The notes: generated from the letters alone by a model not told the origin. 64,000 bases of DNA from Paenibacillus sp. J45TS6 (GCF_018403285.1 NZ_BOSJ01000002.1:310001-374000), one strand, 5' to 3'. Positions 43,794 to 55,133 are shown, counted from the first letter of the stretch. Made by a program: numbers and translations.

Positions 43794-43835
43794 AGACAAG
43801 CAGGGTCGCTGCAGAAGCAGCTATTCCGCTTGTCT
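43794..43835 (-). terminator. Terminator of the catalase gene
   Basis: AGACAAGC (43794-43801) and GCTTGTCT (43828-43835), with an inner GCTGC/GCAGC stem, and AAAA to the left as U-tract for the leftward transcript. Confidence 0.75.
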
Positions 43836-43864
43836 AGAATAGACGTATATTTGTTACATTTACC

Positions 43865-45943
43865 TTACATTTTGCGATCCCAGAAACGATGCGCAGCTAC
43901 AGCTTCCACAAATTTGTTCTCAAAACCGGAAAGCTCTTCCGTAGACCGAGCCGTCACAATTCCTGGTACACGCAGGCCTTCTATCGCCAGCGACTGCTGT
44001 AGGAAAGTTGCCCCTTCGTTCACGGCACCGATTGGTTTAAAGTGTTTGTACGCTTCGCGCACAAAATCCTTCGCATCAGGTTCGGATGCAATCAGGTTGA
44101 CACCCTCTTTTCCACCCGCAATATAAATGGCGTCAAATAGTAAAGAATCGCTGGTGAGGAATGTGTGCATTGCCTCGATGCTTTGTCCACCTTGTCCGCT
44201 GATAGGGCCGAGTCGGTCACTAACCACCTCTGGCATCGCGCCTGCTTCCTTCAGCGCTTCTATAACCTTTGTTGTTGCCTGATCGAAACCTTCACCTGCA
44301 ATGATCGCAATTTTACGAGTCTTCGCAGTGAAAATGGTATTCATCATACTGAGAGCCGGAGAATCAGATGGAACCGGGTTCTTGGTTGCTTCTCCTGCTT
44401 CCGGAAGCTGTACACCGATCTTCAGGGCAACACTCGCTGCAAGGGTCGTGTCGATATTCATCAACAGATTTACTACGGATTGACGCACTTCCTTGCGCTG
44501 AACTTTTCCAAGCTCAAATTGGAACGCACTTGTAATATGTTTCTTCTCCACCTCTGACATGCTATTCCAGAACAATTTTGCCTGGCTGTAAAAGTCTTTG
44601 AAGCTTTCGCTTCTTGCCTGTACTTTTCGGCCATCTACTCTCTCTGTGTAATGCTCATATCCGCCTTCGGCAGGTGCAGCCGTAGAGGGACTGTTACCGG
44701 CAATTCCATTACGATGATAACTGACCGGCCCGCGGTTGATTGTCATGCGATGCATACCGTCACGTTGGTTATTGTGTACGGGAGCAATCGAACGGTTAAT
44801 TGGAATTTCGGCAAAGTTTGGACCGCCAAGTCTCGTAAGCTGCGTATCTGTATAGGAGAATAAACGCCCTTGAAGCAATGGATCATTAGAAAAATCGATA
44901 CCTGGTACAACATGCCCAGGATGGAAGGCCACCTGCTCTGTCTCGCTGAAGAAATTATCAGTATTCCGATTCAGCGTCATTTTACCTACTTTACGAACAG
45001 GAACGAGTTCTTCTGGCCATAATTTAGTTGGATCAAGGATATCAAAATCGAAATTAAACTCATCCTCTTCTTTAATGACTTGAAGTCCAAACTCGAATTC
45101 TGGATAGTTGCCGGTCTCAATCGCATCCCATAGATCGCGGCGATGGAAGTCAGGGTCTTTTCCGGCAATCTTCTGAGTCTCATCCCAGACAAGGGAATGA
45201 ACGCCAAGCACCGGTTTCCAGTGAAACTTCACAAAATGCGCTTTTCCTTCTGCATTAACTAGTCTAAAGGTATGTACACCAAAACCTTCCATCATCCGGA
45301 AACTACGCGGCAAGGCACGATCAGACAGATGCCACATCATCATATGAGCTGACTCAGGATTATTCGCTATGAAATCCCAAAACGTATCATGAGCAGAAGC
45401 AGCCTGCGGAATTTCATTATGAGGTTCTGGTTTTACCGCATGAATAAAATCTGGGAACTTAATCGCATCTTGAATGAAAAAGACAGGCATGTTGTTACCA
45501 ACGATATCAACGACACCTTCTTCGGTATAAAATTTCGTAGAGAATCCGCGCACATCTCGAACCGTATCTGCCGATCCGCGTGACCCTGCTACCGTTGAGA
45601 AACGTACAAAGACAGGAGTCTTTACACTCGGGTCTTGTAGAAAACCTGCTTTGGTAAGTTCAGTAAGCGGTTCGTAGACCTCAAAGTATCCATGGGCACC
45701 GAACCCACGGGCATGCACAACACGTTCTGGAATACGCTCATGGTCAAAATGCGTCATTTTTTCACGGAAATGAAAATCTTCCATCAACGTGGGTCCACGT
45801 TCTCCTGCTTTCAGCGAAAATTCATCTTCAGATACCTTAAGACCTTGGTTGGTCGTTAGTTTTTGACCGTCATTATCCACTCGGAATGAATCGAGCTGCT
45901 CGTCTTTTGCGTCTTTTTTCAAGTTCATATCTTTCTCATTCAT
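43865..45943 (-). CDS. katE: Large-subunit catalase (KatE/HPII type)
   Basis: 692 residues, the long clade 2 form. The active-site His lies in [15 protein letters not shown], followed by [21 protein letters not shown] and [16 protein letters not shown], and the haem-ligand Tyr region is [12 protein letters not shown]. The last 150 residues form the DJ-1/PfpI-like flavodoxin domain of this clade ([32 protein letters not shown]). It breaks down hydrogen peroxide, typically in stationary phase or spores. Upstream lies a sigma-B-like promoter. Confidence 0.95.
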   Translation of the reverse strand: MNEKDMNLKKDAKDEQLDSFRVDNDGQKLTTNQGLKVSEDEFSLKAGERGPTLMEDFHFREKMTHFDHERIPERVVHARGFGAHGYFEVYEPLTELTKAGFLQDPSVKTPVFVRFSTVAGSRGSADTVRDVRGFSTKFYTEEGVVDIVGNNMPVFFIQDAIKFPDFIHAVKPEPHNEIPQAASAHDTFWDFIANNPESAHMMMWHLSDRALPRSFRMMEGFGVHTFRLVNAEGKAHFVKFHWKPVLGVHSLVWDETQKIAGKDPDFHRRDLWDAIETGNYPEFEFGLQVIKEEDEFNFDFDILDPTKLWPEELVPVRKVGKMTLNRNTDNFFSETEQVAFHPGHVVPGIDFSNDPLLQGRLFSYTDTQLTRLGGPNFAEIPINRSIAPVHNNQRDGMHRMTINRGPVSYHRNGIAGNSPSTAAPAEGGYEHYTERVDGRKVQARSESFKDFYSQAKLFWNSMSEVEKKHITSAFQFELGKVQRKEVRQSVVNLLMNIDTTLAASVALKIGVQLPEAGEATKNPVPSDSPALSMMNTIFTAKTRKIAIIAGEGFDQATTKVIEALKEAGAMPEVVSDRLGPISGQGGQSIEAMHTFLTSDSLLFDAIYIAGGKEGVNLIASEPDAKDFVREAYKHFKPIGAVNEGATFLQQSLAIEGLRVPGIVTARSTEELSGFENKFVEAVAAHRFWDRKM

Positions 45944-46032
45944 TCTTTATCACTCCTCTTCGATTCATCTTTTTATCGTTAACTAACCACGAATCTACGA
46001 ATAAAAAATTGTAATTAAGCATCTTAGTGTAA

Positions 46033-46058
46033 GTACCCTTTAGCACATTGGATTAAAC
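46033..46058 (-). promoter_or_regulatory. Sigma-B-like promoter of the catalase gene
   Basis: Read leftwards, GTTTAA (46058-46053), a 14-base spacer and GGGTAC (46038-46033) match the general-stress sigma-B pattern GTTTAA-N14-GGGWAW at all but the last position. It is 90 bases upstream of the catalase start. Confidence 0.5.
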
Positions 46059-46097
46059 GCTTGCCCGGAATCAAATCTGATTTCACAAAATAAATAA

Positions 46098-46140
46098 AGA
46101 AGCCGGTCGTGGATTGAATGCAATCCTACGCCCGGCTTCT
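46098..46140 (-). terminator. Terminator of the rhamnogalacturonan enzyme gene
   Basis: AGAAGCCGG (46098-46106) and CCGGCTTCT (46132-46140) pair, with GGATTG/CAATCC inside. It lies 18 bases past the stop codon of the large gene. Confidence 0.85.
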
Positions 46141-46157
46141 CTCACTCTATTCCTTTT

Positions 46158-49100
46158 TTATTTCACTTCAACACGAATGACTTCACTTCTTACCTGCCCA
46201 TGGTTGTTAGACAGTTCAATCTCATATTCGTATACGCCGGCTGCCTTGCCTGTTATCTCAGTGTAGGCTGTCTGTGCATCAGGTGTCGCTGCTGCCAATT
46301 CCTGCGTATCGACGAGTGCCCCATTCTCATATAGCTTATAGAGGGTACCATTGGTTCCCCACCACATGTTCATCGTGATCCGGTATTCGCCGTCTTGATC
46401 CCAGTTATCGCTTGATATACTAGGCTTATTCGGAGCCGCATCTTTTACCGTTACCGTGTGAGGAGCACTTTGTGTTGTTCCGTGTGCGTTTATCAGTTCT
46501 ACCGTGTACACGTACGTACCATTATCTCTTCCTGCTAGTGGAACATGAACACTTTGTGCCTGAGGTGTATTGTCAGATAAAAGCTCTGTATAGATCAGTT
46601 TCCCGTTCTCATACAGTTTATATCTTGTTCCATTCTCACCCCACCACATGTTCATAGATAACGTGTATTCTCCGTCTAAGAGACCATTATTGTGTCCATT
46701 ATTATCGGAAAGTACAGGAAGCCCTGGCTTTCCTTTTGCTGATCCATTATCTTCAGCGCCCGTATAACGAATGTTTGGAGCCGCAGGCATCTCCATTCCT
46801 GCTCCTAAATAGAAGCCCGTATGTGGAGGCTGATTATAAGCAACATTCTGCCATGCAACACCTAAGCGGTAGATTGGATCATGCATTAACGTACGAATAC
46901 GATAGTCCGATTCATCCGTTGTTGTATAAATCCGAAGCTCTGTGCTGTCCTGAGAACGCCAGATAACTTCTTCACGCCAGTCTCCCAGCAGATCCGCTTG
47001 TAAACTTGGATTCGCTTTCGTGGAGTTGTTCGACGCAGCACCTGTGGCTGTGAGTAAATTGATCGTTTTTTGGTTTTTGTAATCCCATTTATCGATTCGG
47101 ATATCATCTTGCAGCTCTCTAAGCAGATCGCCATCCCACCAGATACCAAAGTTTGTGGATGAAGGGATTTTAGATGAAATCTTCTCTCCTTTAATAGAAT
47201 ACAAGCCGCTAAGCGGAATATGCTCTGCATTGGTGATTGTAGCAGACCATACTTCTTCTCCCGGATAATTCGGGTCAATATCAGCTGACATCCCTCTGCC
47301 TACGTCAATTCCCATAGGTACTCCCCATAGAATGTCACCTGTATTTGCGTCGCGTACTTCCATGCCGTATTTCGCATTTCTGTCTTCATGAACACTAAAT
47401 ATTTCAAGACCTTCACGCATAGGATCGAGATCACCAAAATGCATAGCATCGCCGTGACCGAGTCTTGTATTGTGAAGCGGAGTACCGTCATCATCAATCG
47501 CGATTGCACCAAACAGGATTTCATCTTTGCCATCGTTATCTACGTCACCGACAGATAGATTATGATTTCCCTGTCCTGCATAGCTGCTAAGACCTTCATC
47601 ATTAGAGTCAAAACGCCAGCGTTTGGTCAGCTCCCCGCCTCTGAAATCATAAGCAGCAAGCACTGTTCTTGTATAATAACCTCTTGAGAAAACAAGGCTT
47701 GGATGCTCTCCATCCAGATAAGCAACGGTCGCAAGGAACCGATCAACACGGTTTCCGTATCCATCTCCCCACGAACTTACATCACCGCGAGGCGGATCAT
47801 AAGGAACCGTACTTAGTGCCTTACCCGTCGTTCCTTCGAATACAGTGAGGAATTCATTCCCAAGCAACACGTATCCAGAGCTATTGCGGTGATCGAGTGT
47901 CCCATCTCCAATAACTACACCCGCTCCGTCTTTGGTACCGTCTGCTGTCTTCATAGCAACCTCAGCTTTTCCATCTCCATCAAAATCGTAGACTAAAAAC
48001 TGAGTATAATGTGCCCCTGCACGAATATTAGGACCCATTTTAATACGCCATAGTTTTGTTCCGTCCATTTTATAAGCATCCAAATACACTTCGCCTGTAT
48101 AACCTGATTGTGAATTATCCTTGCTGTTGGTTGGCGACCACATCATAACGATTTCATACTGGCCATCGCCGTCGAGATCACCTGTACTCGCATCTCCCGC
48201 ATAGTAAGAGTAAGGCTGACCATCCTTGGTATAACCATCTGCCGGTTTATCAAGAGGAATGGATTTATATTGCTGTTGCCATACGGAGATTGGCTCCGTA
48301 GCTTTTTGTTTTACTCCACCTACAATCGGTTCAATCACGTATTTCGATTTGTCCGTACCCCCTGCATCCACATAGTTGGTACGATCCGTAATCGGTTTGC
48401 TCGTAATGAGCTTGTTATCACGGTAAATTTGGAAAGCGATTGAATCTGGGTCCAGACCAAGCATTCTCCAGCTAATAAATACTCCGTCTTCTGTCTTGAC
48501 TGCAACGGGTGCACGATCAAGGTTCTCCATTTGACGATACAACGTAGTTACCGCTTCGGTAACAAGCACCTCTGACAAATCAGAGATTCCTCCAGCATTT
48601 ACAGCTGCCACTTTATAATAATAAGGTATCGTACTGAGAATGGTTTGATCTGTGTACTGCGCTTCTTTTGTCTTACCAATAAGATTGTAAACTCCGTTCT
48701 CTTTATCCGAACGGTATACATTATAGGAACGAGCCTTTTCGTTCGGTTCCCAAGTAAATGTGACCTCATTTTTATGAATAGAACTTACTTTTAAGCCCGT
48801 AGGAATGCCGGCTTTCTCAACAGAGGAATCGATCATGGAAACCTCTAGCGGTGTAGAAGCAACCGATTCAAGCCCCGCTGCGTCCACTGCGGTTACTGTA
48901 TAGGTATATTTCATACCAAAATCCACTGTTTCATCTTTCCAAGTGAGTTCGGAAGTTTCAGCTAAGAAAGATGCTTTCGCTTCTCCTTCTGCCTGACGAT
49001 ATACACGGTATAAGGCTGCACTATCCATGCCTTTCCAAGCAATCTCCGCGGAAGGAACTTCACTCGCAAGATCTACTTTCACAAGTTCCAGACCCGTTGG

Positions 49101-51308
49101 TGCAAGCAGAAGAGGTGTAATCTCAATTCCGTTCACATGAGCCGTTTGTCCAGAGAAGACCATATTGATCTGCCCATCTTGTACAGTTATGGGAGCATGC
49201 AGTTTCTCAGCAATATTCTCTTTGCCAGAGCTTATGGTTCCATAGTCCTTCCCTTCAATGTTCACGTTCGTTCTTGTAGAACCAATCCAGTCTCCCGTAT
49301 ATGATTTCACGGCATATGTACCGTTAGGAAGATCTACCTTAAGTTCGTAAACCCCACCGAAATTAATAATAAAATCACGGCGAAGGGCATCCGTAGCCCC
49401 GCCTCGATCACGGTCTGCCAAAGCACCTTCATGAACGACAAGTCCATAACCGCGTTCCTTGGTATAAAGAATATTACGATTAATCTCCGTGTATCCTTCC
49501 GCTACAGGGGAACCCGGAGGGCCAAAATCATAACGATAAGTGGCTGATTTTGTTCCAATCGTTACTTCCTCAGAAGGATCAGAGGAACCTTTTCCATTTA
49601 CCGCAATAACATACGCAGTATATGCATTTCCTTCTGAAAGACCAGCCAAGGAGAAGCTAGGCACGGTAGCAGTTCCTGCTAACTTATACGCGGATTCCGC
49701 ATCTGTCTGCAGCTTGACGTAGATCCGGTATATATCAGCACCCTCTACCGCATTCCATTTTAATAACGCACCACTGTTACTGATGTTACCTGCCACAAGA
49801 CCGGTTACAGGACTTGGTTTCGCATCCGGCAGGTCCTGCTCTTTTACATATTCCGATAGTGGAATGTTCAGCTCTTTGATCGACTGAGCAACCATTCTAG
49901 CAAGCTGAATCGCTCCATACTCCTGGAAGTGTGTGTTGTCAGCTGATCCATTTGGAAATGCTGCGTACACTCCTGGGTCGGTATGCAAAAAGACAGATTT
50001 GGTCTCTTCTGGACCAATTGAATCATAGTAGGCTCTGCTCAGCGTACTAAGATCAATAAGTTTTGTATTTTCCTCTGCTGCTACCTCTTTCATTGCATCT
50101 ACATACTCTGGGAAACTCACATTGAATTTACCTGTATCTGCATTGAAATCTCTTCTTCCTACCGGTGTAACAAGAATCGGGGTTGCCCCGCGCTGCTCTG
50201 CACCGTGGATATAAGTTCTGAGATATTCTTTATAGTCAGCTGGAGAAGCGTACCGATCCGGAATTGAGATCGTCGCATCGTTATGACCGAATTGAATGAG
50301 GAAATAATCAGCTGGCTGAATGACTTTTAGAATATCATCGAGTCTGCCTTGATCGATAAAAGATTTCGTGCTTCGTCCACCAATGGAGTGATTCTTAATC
50401 ACAATCTGTTCATCGAAGAAACGAGGGAGCATTTGTCCCCATCCAGCTTCTGGCTTCCAGTATGGATCGTAAGTCTGCACTGTGGAATCACCAGCGATAT
50501 AGATTGCCGGGTTACTGCCTGGTGTCCGGTCCGGGAGCCTCGTAATAACCAGTGCGTTCAATTTAGCTGCAGAGCCGGTGAATTCCAGACCCAGCTGGCC
50601 ATCAACCAGTGCAATGGAGAAATTCATCTCCAAAAATTCGCCTGCCCCTTTGGCAGTCAGCTGCACTTTTTGCATCCGCTCTGTACTTATAGCAATCTCC
50701 GAACCTTCCTCCTGATCTCCTGCAATAAGAGCTACGTCATAATCGCCATTTGGCAGATCAATCTGAAATATGCCATTATCCACATGTGCATAATCAGAGC
50801 GAAGCGGGTCATCTCCGCCACGGTCCTGTACAGTAACTGTGGACAAATCTGTAAAACCATACCCTGTCTCTTGTGAATAAGAAGACTGTGCACCGACTCC
50901 AATATAACCTTCAGCTACCGCTCCATCCCCAAAATCAAAGCGATATTCGCCTTCAGCAGCCATCTTCAGGTTATCCTCTGTATCATTCGTCTGTGGCGCA
51001 ACAACGTCGCTATCCACATCCGCTTGTGTCCCATCGCCTTGCACTTCCTCCTCTACTCCTTCCTGGTCTTCTTCTGTTCCTTCTTGCCCTTCTTGGGCTC
51101 CTTCTTGCCCTTCTTGTGCATCCTCTTGTACTCCTTCTTGCACACCCTCGTCTACATCATCTTGAACCTCATCTTGTACTGCCTCTGCCTTTACTGTCTG
51201 TCCACCCCATTCCATTGGCATTGCCATCGTTGACAGCACCATAAGAAAAACAAGAAAAATGATAAAATATCGAGATTTTCCAGGATGGTGCTTCCTGCTT
51301 GCTTTCAT
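46158..51308 (-). CDS. Secreted rhamnogalacturonan acetylesterase-lyase fusion
   Basis: 1716 residues from the ATG at 51308 (AAAGGAGG upstream). Order: signal peptide ([20 protein letters not shown]); acidic repeat linker (44-92); a beta-sandwich unit EYRFDFGDG... (120-258); an SGNH esterase domain with Ser275 in AGDSTVQ, GGRST, GHND and DNTHF (268-510); an Fn3 unit; a second copy of the beta-sandwich unit YRYDFGPPG...; two more Fn3 units; a PL11 rhamnogalacturonan lyase domain (about 955-1540: [50 protein letters not shown]); and two chitinase-N-like units (MNMWWG...YKLYENG). It should deacetylate and cleave the rhamnogalacturonan I backbone of pectin outside the cell. No cell wall anchor seen. 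Confidence 0.92.
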   Translation of the reverse strand: MKASRKHHPGKSRYFIIFLVFLMVLSTMAMPMEWGGQTVKAEAVQDEVQDDVDEGVQEGVQEDAQEGQEGAQEGQEGTEEDQEGVEEEVQGDGTQADVDSDVVAPQTNDTEDNLKMAAEGEYRFDFGDGAVAEGYIGVGAQSSYSQETGYGFTDLSTVTVQDRGGDDPLRSDYAHVDNGIFQIDLPNGDYDVALIAGDQEEGSEIAISTERMQKVQLTAKGAGEFLEMNFSIALVDGQLGLEFTGSAAKLNALVITRLPDRTPGSNPAIYIAGDSTVQTYDPYWKPEAGWGQMLPRFFDEQIVIKNHSIGGRSTKSFIDQGRLDDILKVIQPADYFLIQFGHNDATISIPDRYASPADYKEYLRTYIHGAEQRGATPILVTPVGRRDFNADTGKFNVSFPEYVDAMKEVAAEENTKLIDLSTLSRAYYDSIGPEETKSVFLHTDPGVYAAFPNGSADNTHFQEYGAIQLARMVAQSIKELNIPLSEYVKEQDLPDAKPSPVTGLVAGNISNSGALLKWNAVEGADIYRIYVKLQTDAESAYKLAGTATVPSFSLAGLSEGNAYTAYVIAVNGKGSSDPSEEVTIGTKSATYRYDFGPPGSPVAEGYTEINRNILYTKERGYGLVVHEGALADRDRGGATDALRRDFIINFGGVYELKVDLPNGTYAVKSYTGDWIGSTRTNVNIEGKDYGTISSGKENIAEKLHAPITVQDGQINMVFSGQTAHVNGIEITPLLLAPTGLELVKVDLASEVPSAEIAWKGMDSAALYRVYRQAEGEAKASFLAETSELTWKDETVDFGMKYTYTVTAVDAAGLESVASTPLEVSMIDSSVEKAGIPTGLKVSSIHKNEVTFTWEPNEKARSYNVYRSDKENGVYNLIGKTKEAQYTDQTILSTIPYYYKVAAVNAGGISDLSEVLVTEAVTTLYRQMENLDRAPVAVKTEDGVFISWRMLGLDPDSIAFQIYRDNKLITSKPITDRTNYVDAGGTDKSKYVIEPIVGGVKQKATEPISVWQQQYKSIPLDKPADGYTKDGQPYSYYAGDASTGDLDGDGQYEIVMMWSPTNSKDNSQSGYTGEVYLDAYKMDGTKLWRIKMGPNIRAGAHYTQFLVYDFDGDGKAEVAMKTADGTKDGAGVVIGDGTLDHRNSSGYVLLGNEFLTVFEGTTGKALSTVPYDPPRGDVSSWGDGYGNRVDRFLATVAYLDGEHPSLVFSRGYYTRTVLAAYDFRGGELTKRWRFDSNDEGLSSYAGQGNHNLSVGDVDNDGKDEILFGAIAIDDDGTPLHNTRLGHGDAMHFGDLDPMREGLEIFSVHEDRNAKYGMEVRDANTGDILWGVPMGIDVGRGMSADIDPNYPGEEVWSATITNAEHIPLSGLYSIKGEKISSKIPSSTNFGIWWDGDLLRELQDDIRIDKWDYKNQKTINLLTATGAASNNSTKANPSLQADLLGDWREEVIWRSQDSTELRIYTTTDESDYRIRTLMHDPIYRLGVAWQNVAYNQPPHTGFYLGAGMEMPAAPNIRYTGAEDNGSAKGKPGLPVLSDNNGHNNGLLDGEYTLSMNMWWGENGTRYKLYENGKLIYTELLSDNTPQAQSVHVPLAGRDNGTYVYTVELINAHGTTQSAPHTVTVKDAAPNKPSISSDNWDQDGEYRITMNMWWGTNGTLYKLYENGALVDTQELAAATPDAQTAYTEITGKAAGVYEYEIELSNNHGQVRSEVIRVEVK
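51033..51179 (-). repeat. Degenerate repeats coding an acidic linker
   Basis: Short Glu/Gln/Gly units such as [10 protein letters not shown] and [10 protein letters not shown] repeat across residues 44-92 of the esterase-lyase. Repeat slippage probably changes its length between strains. Confidence 0.8.
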
Positions 51309-51432
51309 GAAGATGCCTCCTTTGCGTTCTAAATGTAACCCCTTACATCGTAGCTCTAGATAACTTCTTTTAACATCAAAAAAACAGTGTATTTCGTGCA
51401 TATATCAGTGTTCTTTATCCCAGGTATTGAAC

Positions 51433-51471
51433 AAAAAAGTGACGACTTCTAATCGAAATCGTCACTTTTTT
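51433..51471. terminator. Strong hairpin with T6/A6 flanks, no obvious gene
   Basis: AAAAAAGTGACGA (51433-51445) and TCGTCACTTTTTT (51459-51471) are perfect complements. It lies 125 bases upstream of the esterase-lyase start and 110 before the rightward 51582 gene, so it is a leader attenuator for the former or a relic. Confidence 0.7.
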
Positions 51472-51581
51472 CATACTTCTAACCCTTTTATTACCTATTT
51501 AAATAGGGTAATGTTATTAGGAAGTATTTTCCTTATATTTCGTTACATGCTGAGTTTATTACTAAAAGAGGTGAAATAACG

Positions 51582-52028
51582 ATGTTTTCCTTTTTGTTCA
51601 CTTTGGTTGTTGCGGCCTTCTATACAGCGATCAGTCTAATAAAAGGGTACGAATACGATAGTAAACTGCTTACGATTTTCACATCTGCCATCGCAGTCGC
51701 CTTCACTGGGGCACAGTATTTTCTACTAGGAATTGATTCTATTCTCACAGCTATATTTATAGTTCTAGCATTAACGTTAGTATACGCATATACGAGTACA
51801 GTACATAGGAAACAGCAGGGCCAAGTCAGAAAGCCATTCACACCTTACCAGATCGTAATAGCCGGAGCAGGCTCTATTGCCTTCATTACCTTCTATGAAC
51901 TGATTGTGAGAAGAACGCCTCCAGCAGATGTTCCGTGGCTTGAGATTGTGATTCGCATTACGCTTACTCTCGTTGTACCTTTGTTTATCTTCCGTTACCT
52001 GGACAAGCGAAAATCACATTCTGAATAA
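51582..52028 (+). CDS. Small four-helix membrane protein, unknown
   Basis: 148 residues with hydrophobic segments at about 1-20, 27-47, 50-68 and 84-103, 115-137, and a basic C-terminus (DKRKSHSE). AGAGGTG precedes the ATG. I do not recognise a family. It stands alone between the pectin enzyme and the oxidoreductase gene. Confidence 0.65.
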   Translation: MFSFLFTLVVAAFYTAISLIKGYEYDSKLLTIFTSAIAVAFTGAQYFLLGIDSILTAIFIVLALTLVYAYTSTVHRKQQGQVRKPFTPYQIVIAGAGSIAFITFYELIVRRTPPADVPWLEIVIRITLTLVVPLFIFRYLDKRKSHSE

Positions 52029-52043
52029 AACAAAGACAGCATG

Positions 52044-53060
52044 TTATAAAAAGACCTTCTTCCCTGTCCTTGCACTCTCTAGTGCGTGAAAAACCATTGC
52101 TGCGCTATGGATATGATCAAGGGCATCCGTTTCCGCTGGTCTATCTTCCGCAAGTGCGGCAAACATCTCGTCTAGGCATCCATTATGCCCTTCTCTTCCG
52201 CTCCACCTTGCTTCTGCTTCCGTTCGGACGGTCTCATGGAAGAATCCATTACCTGCTTGTTCCTTCTGCTGCTCACTATAGGGCATATGGATCCCGTCCC
52301 AACGGGCAGTGCCCTGACTCCCCAGCACACGCCAGTCTGCTTCCCACGAAGTAGGCTGGCCGATGGCTGACCAAGACCCCCGATAGCTAAATACAGAACC
52401 GTCACTCATTTCAAAAATACAGATCGCAGAAGCATTCCCCTGATACCAGGACCCTTCTGCGTTATATTCATGACAGTACACCGACACGGGATTCGCTCCC
52501 GTAATAAACCTTGCTTGATCGAATGTATGAATCGCCATATCAATAATAAGCGGGCTGTCCATAACATCCCGAAATCCACCAAAGCGAGGCCCGAGAAAAA
52601 AATCAGCGTGTACGGATCCTATTGTGCCAATAGCCCCTGATTGTATATGATCACGCAGCGCTCGAATTTGCTTAAGGTAACGACGATTTTGCATCACAGC
52701 ATATCGCTTACCCGTACGCTTACTGACCTCCACAATGTCACGTGCATCATCTAGAGATTCTGCCATGGGTTTCTCACCAAATACATGGCATCCTGCCTCC
52801 AGCGCCGTTGTTACCACTGATTTATGACTTGAGGGTATGGTTACGTCAAATACTAGATTCGCATTTACAGACTGAAGAGCAGTGCTAAGATCGTTATAGA
52901 TCGGCACCATAAGTCCTCTCTTCTCTGCCATCTTCACCGCATTCTCTTCATATATATCTACTAAAGCAGCGATGTGTGCATCGTCCCTCTCTGCCGCATA
53001 GTCTAACCATGCATTCGACATTCCGCCGCAGCCTGCTACAATCACTTGATGATGCTTCAT
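52044..53060 (-). CDS. Gfo/Idh/MocA-family oxidoreductase
   Basis: 338 residues from the ATG at 53060 (GGAGGG five bases upstream). N-terminal Rossmann motif VIVAGCGGMSNAWL, then HVFGEKPMAESLDDA with the catalytic Lys of the EKP motif, and C-terminal DMAIHTFDQARFITG with conserved Asp/His. These NAD(P)-dependent enzymes act on sugars or inositols. It follows the sugar ABC importer after a terminator, so it may process the imported sugar. Confidence 0.88.
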   Translation of the reverse strand: MKHHQVIVAGCGGMSNAWLDYAAERDDAHIAALVDIYEENAVKMAEKRGLMVPIYNDLSTALQSVNANLVFDVTIPSSHKSVVTTALEAGCHVFGEKPMAESLDDARDIVEVSKRTGKRYAVMQNRRYLKQIRALRDHIQSGAIGTIGSVHADFFLGPRFGGFRDVMDSPLIIDMAIHTFDQARFITGANPVSVYCHEYNAEGSWYQGNASAICIFEMSDGSVFSYRGSWSAIGQPTSWEADWRVLGSQGTARWDGIHMPYSEQQKEQAGNGFFHETVRTEAEARWSGREGHNGCLDEMFAALAEDRPAETDALDHIHSAAMVFHALESARTGKKVFL

Positions 53061-53121
53061 GTTCTCCCTCCTAATTATCATAAATAAGTAATTATAGGGA
53101 TTATATGTTTTAAACCTAAAA

Positions 53122-53160
53122 AAAACCAGCACTCGCTCCACATGGCGAGGGACTGGTTTT
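53122..53160 (-). terminator. Terminator of the sugar ABC importer operon
   Basis: AAAACCAG (53122-53129) and CTGGTTTT (53153-53160), with CTCGC/GGCGAG inside. It lies 49 bases past the second permease stop; the A-run on its left is the leftward U-tract. Confidence 0.8.
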
Positions 53161-53208
53161 CTTTGTTATTTATACGGGAGGAATTGTCTTGTAATCTAAC
53201 ATGATAAC

Positions 53209-54117
53209 CTAACCTTTAATACCGGAATTGAGGTTAATGGATTGAACAAAATACTTCTGTGCAAATAAGAACAGCAATAAAGTAGGGATAATAGCAAGAA
53301 TGGCAGATCCCATCAATTGTCCGATCATACGGTAGTTACCATAAATATCTTGTAATAAGAGTAGTCCCGCTGTAACCGGCATTTTTTCAACATCGGTATA
53401 CACGATTACCGGCCAGAGGAAGTCATTCCATGATCCGGTGAAAGAGAAGAGCGCGCATACGATTAAGATGGGTTTAACCAGTGGAACGATAATAGATAAA
53501 TAGATTCTAAAATCAGATGCACCATCGACACGAGCCGATTCGTCTAAATCTTTGGGAAGTCCATTCATGAACTGTCTCACGAGGAATATATTCCCCATCC
53601 CTGCTAAACCAGGAATGATCATAGCCCAGGCTGTATTTACCCATCCGAATGCATCAATAATTTTGTAGGAAGGAATTAGATTAACGACACCTGGAAAGAA
53701 AGAAATCCCTAGTAATGTAAAAAACAAAGCGTCTCTTCCTTTAAATTTCATTCGGGAATACCCATAACCTGTTAATGAAATAACGACAACGACGAGAAGC
53801 GTATGTGTTGTTGCGATAAACAGGGAATTCCCCAACCAGCGTAAAATAGGGGCTGTAGAAGTATTCGTTAAAGTCGCAATATAATTGTCAATCGTCCAAT
53901 CTTTAGGCAGCAATCTAAAACCGGAAGATACGACTTCAGTTTGAGATCTAAAAGATGTGGAAATCCCGAAGACGACAGGGATGACCCAAATAATACAAAG
54001 TAATATTAAGAAAATATAAGCTGCGTATTTAGATACGCTATTATCGGAAGGTTTCTTTTTCCCTCGAGTATTCCTGTTCAAGGGCTGATCAATCTCATTC
54101 ACTAACGGATTTGACAT
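53209..54117 (-). CDS. Sugar ABC transporter permease (MalG type)
   Basis: 302 residues with six membrane helices and the EAA loop with DLDESARVDGASDFRIYLSI. Belongs to the carbohydrate uptake CUT1 class. No ATPase gene is present; importers of this class in bacilli usually share the multi-sugar ATPase MsmX. Confidence 0.92.
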   Translation of the reverse strand: MSNPLVNEIDQPLNRNTRGKKKPSDNSVSKYAAYIFLILLCIIWVIPVVFGISTSFRSQTEVVSSGFRLLPKDWTIDNYIATLTNTSTAPILRWLGNSLFIATTHTLLVVVVISLTGYGYSRMKFKGRDALFFTLLGISFFPGVVNLIPSYKIIDAFGWVNTAWAMIIPGLAGMGNIFLVRQFMNGLPKDLDESARVDGASDFRIYLSIIVPLVKPILIVCALFSFTGSWNDFLWPVIVYTDVEKMPVTAGLLLLQDIYGNYRMIGQLMGSAILAIIPTLLLFLFAQKYFVQSINLNSGIKG

Positions 54118-54173
54118 AGCGGTCCATCTACCTTTCCATTTCCATTGTAAGCAAAATATTATTCTCTATGAGC

Positions 54174-55052
54174 TTAAGCAGCGTTTCTGTTCATCACATA
54201 ATATTGCAGAGCAGAGATTACTAAGATAACGAGTCCGAGCAGTACTGCCATTGCAGATGCCATACCGGCAATGGATTCTCCGTTACCAAAGGCCAATTGA
54301 CGGATATACATCATGAGCACATGCGTGCTTTGACGCGGTCCGCCATCTGTCATCATTAACGGCTGTCCAAATACGTTAAAGGCACCCCCGGTAGTCATAA
54401 CAAAGGTATAGATTAACGGGAAACGGATGGAAGGCAAGGTAATGCTAGCAAATCTCCGGACAGGTCCTGCTCCATCTAGTTCTGCAGATTCATACAAATC
54501 TTGCGATACTCCACTGATGGAAGCTCGGTAGATAATCATATTACCGCCAACACCGCCCCAGACAGTAATTACGATGATAATAATCCAGGCATAAGGCTGA
54601 GTAGCGGGCCATGCAACATCGGAACCAAGCAAGTTCCCTGTAATACCTAACTGTTTATTAAAGATCAGTAGCCAGATCAGAGCTGCTGCTGATATAGAAA
54701 TCAATCCTGGAATGTAAATAATGGACTGGATCAGGTTTTTCATTTTGACTTGTTTATGCTCTAAGGCAACGGCAATCATCAAAGGAATAATAATGAGAAG
54801 CGGGACACTGATCCCCACAAAGATAAAGGTGTTTTTCATCCCATTAAAAAACTGAGTATGAAACGTAGAATCTTGATTAAACAGAATCGTTTTATAGTTA
54901 TCTAACCCTACCCAAACTGGTTCATTCATTAAGTTCCATTTTGTAAATGATGCATAAATACCATAGATCGTTGGAAGCAGTATAAAGATGGCGAATAATA
55001 TAATATGAGGGCCTACAAAGAAAGCGGGAGCCCAGTTAATCTTCTTTTTCAT
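54174..55052 (-). CDS. Sugar ABC transporter permease (MalF type)
   Basis: 292 residues with six membrane helices and the EAA loop DLYESAELDGAGPVRRFASI. First permease of the importer, upstream of the MalG-type gene by 56 bases. AAGGAG precedes the ATG. Confidence 0.92.
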   Translation of the reverse strand: MKKKINWAPAFFVGPHIILFAIFILLPTIYGIYASFTKWNLMNEPVWVGLDNYKTILFNQDSTFHTQFFNGMKNTFIFVGISVPLLIIIPLMIAVALEHKQVKMKNLIQSIIYIPGLISISAAALIWLLIFNKQLGITGNLLGSDVAWPATQPYAWIIIIVITVWGGVGGNMIIYRASISGVSQDLYESAELDGAGPVRRFASITLPSIRFPLIYTFVMTTGGAFNVFGQPLMMTDGGPRQSTHVLMMYIRQLAFGNGESIAGMASAMAVLLGLVILVISALQYYVMNRNAA

Positions 55053-55078
55053 AGGAAATCATTTCTCCTTCTGAATAA

Positions 55079-55107
55079 AGTAATGTGCCAATGGATGGCA
55101 CATTACT
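55079..55107 (-). terminator. Hairpin between binding-protein and permease genes
   Basis: AGTAATGTGCC (55079-55089) and GGCACATTACT (55097-55107) are perfect complements around 7 bases, followed by UUUAUU on the transcribed strand. It probably stabilises or partly ends the transcript so that the binding protein is made in excess of the permeases. Confidence 0.7.
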
Positions 55108-55133
55108 CTATACAATCTATTCAGTTCTAGCCC

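Noticed and set aside
45944-46032. PerR box upstream of the catalase
   Set aside because: AATTGTAATTAAG only weakly resembles the PerR consensus and lacks symmetry; the sigma-B-like promoter explains the region better.
51033-51179. Tandem repeats considered as a CRISPR-like array
   Set aside because: Units are short, contiguous, in frame and code an acidic linker; there are no spacers.
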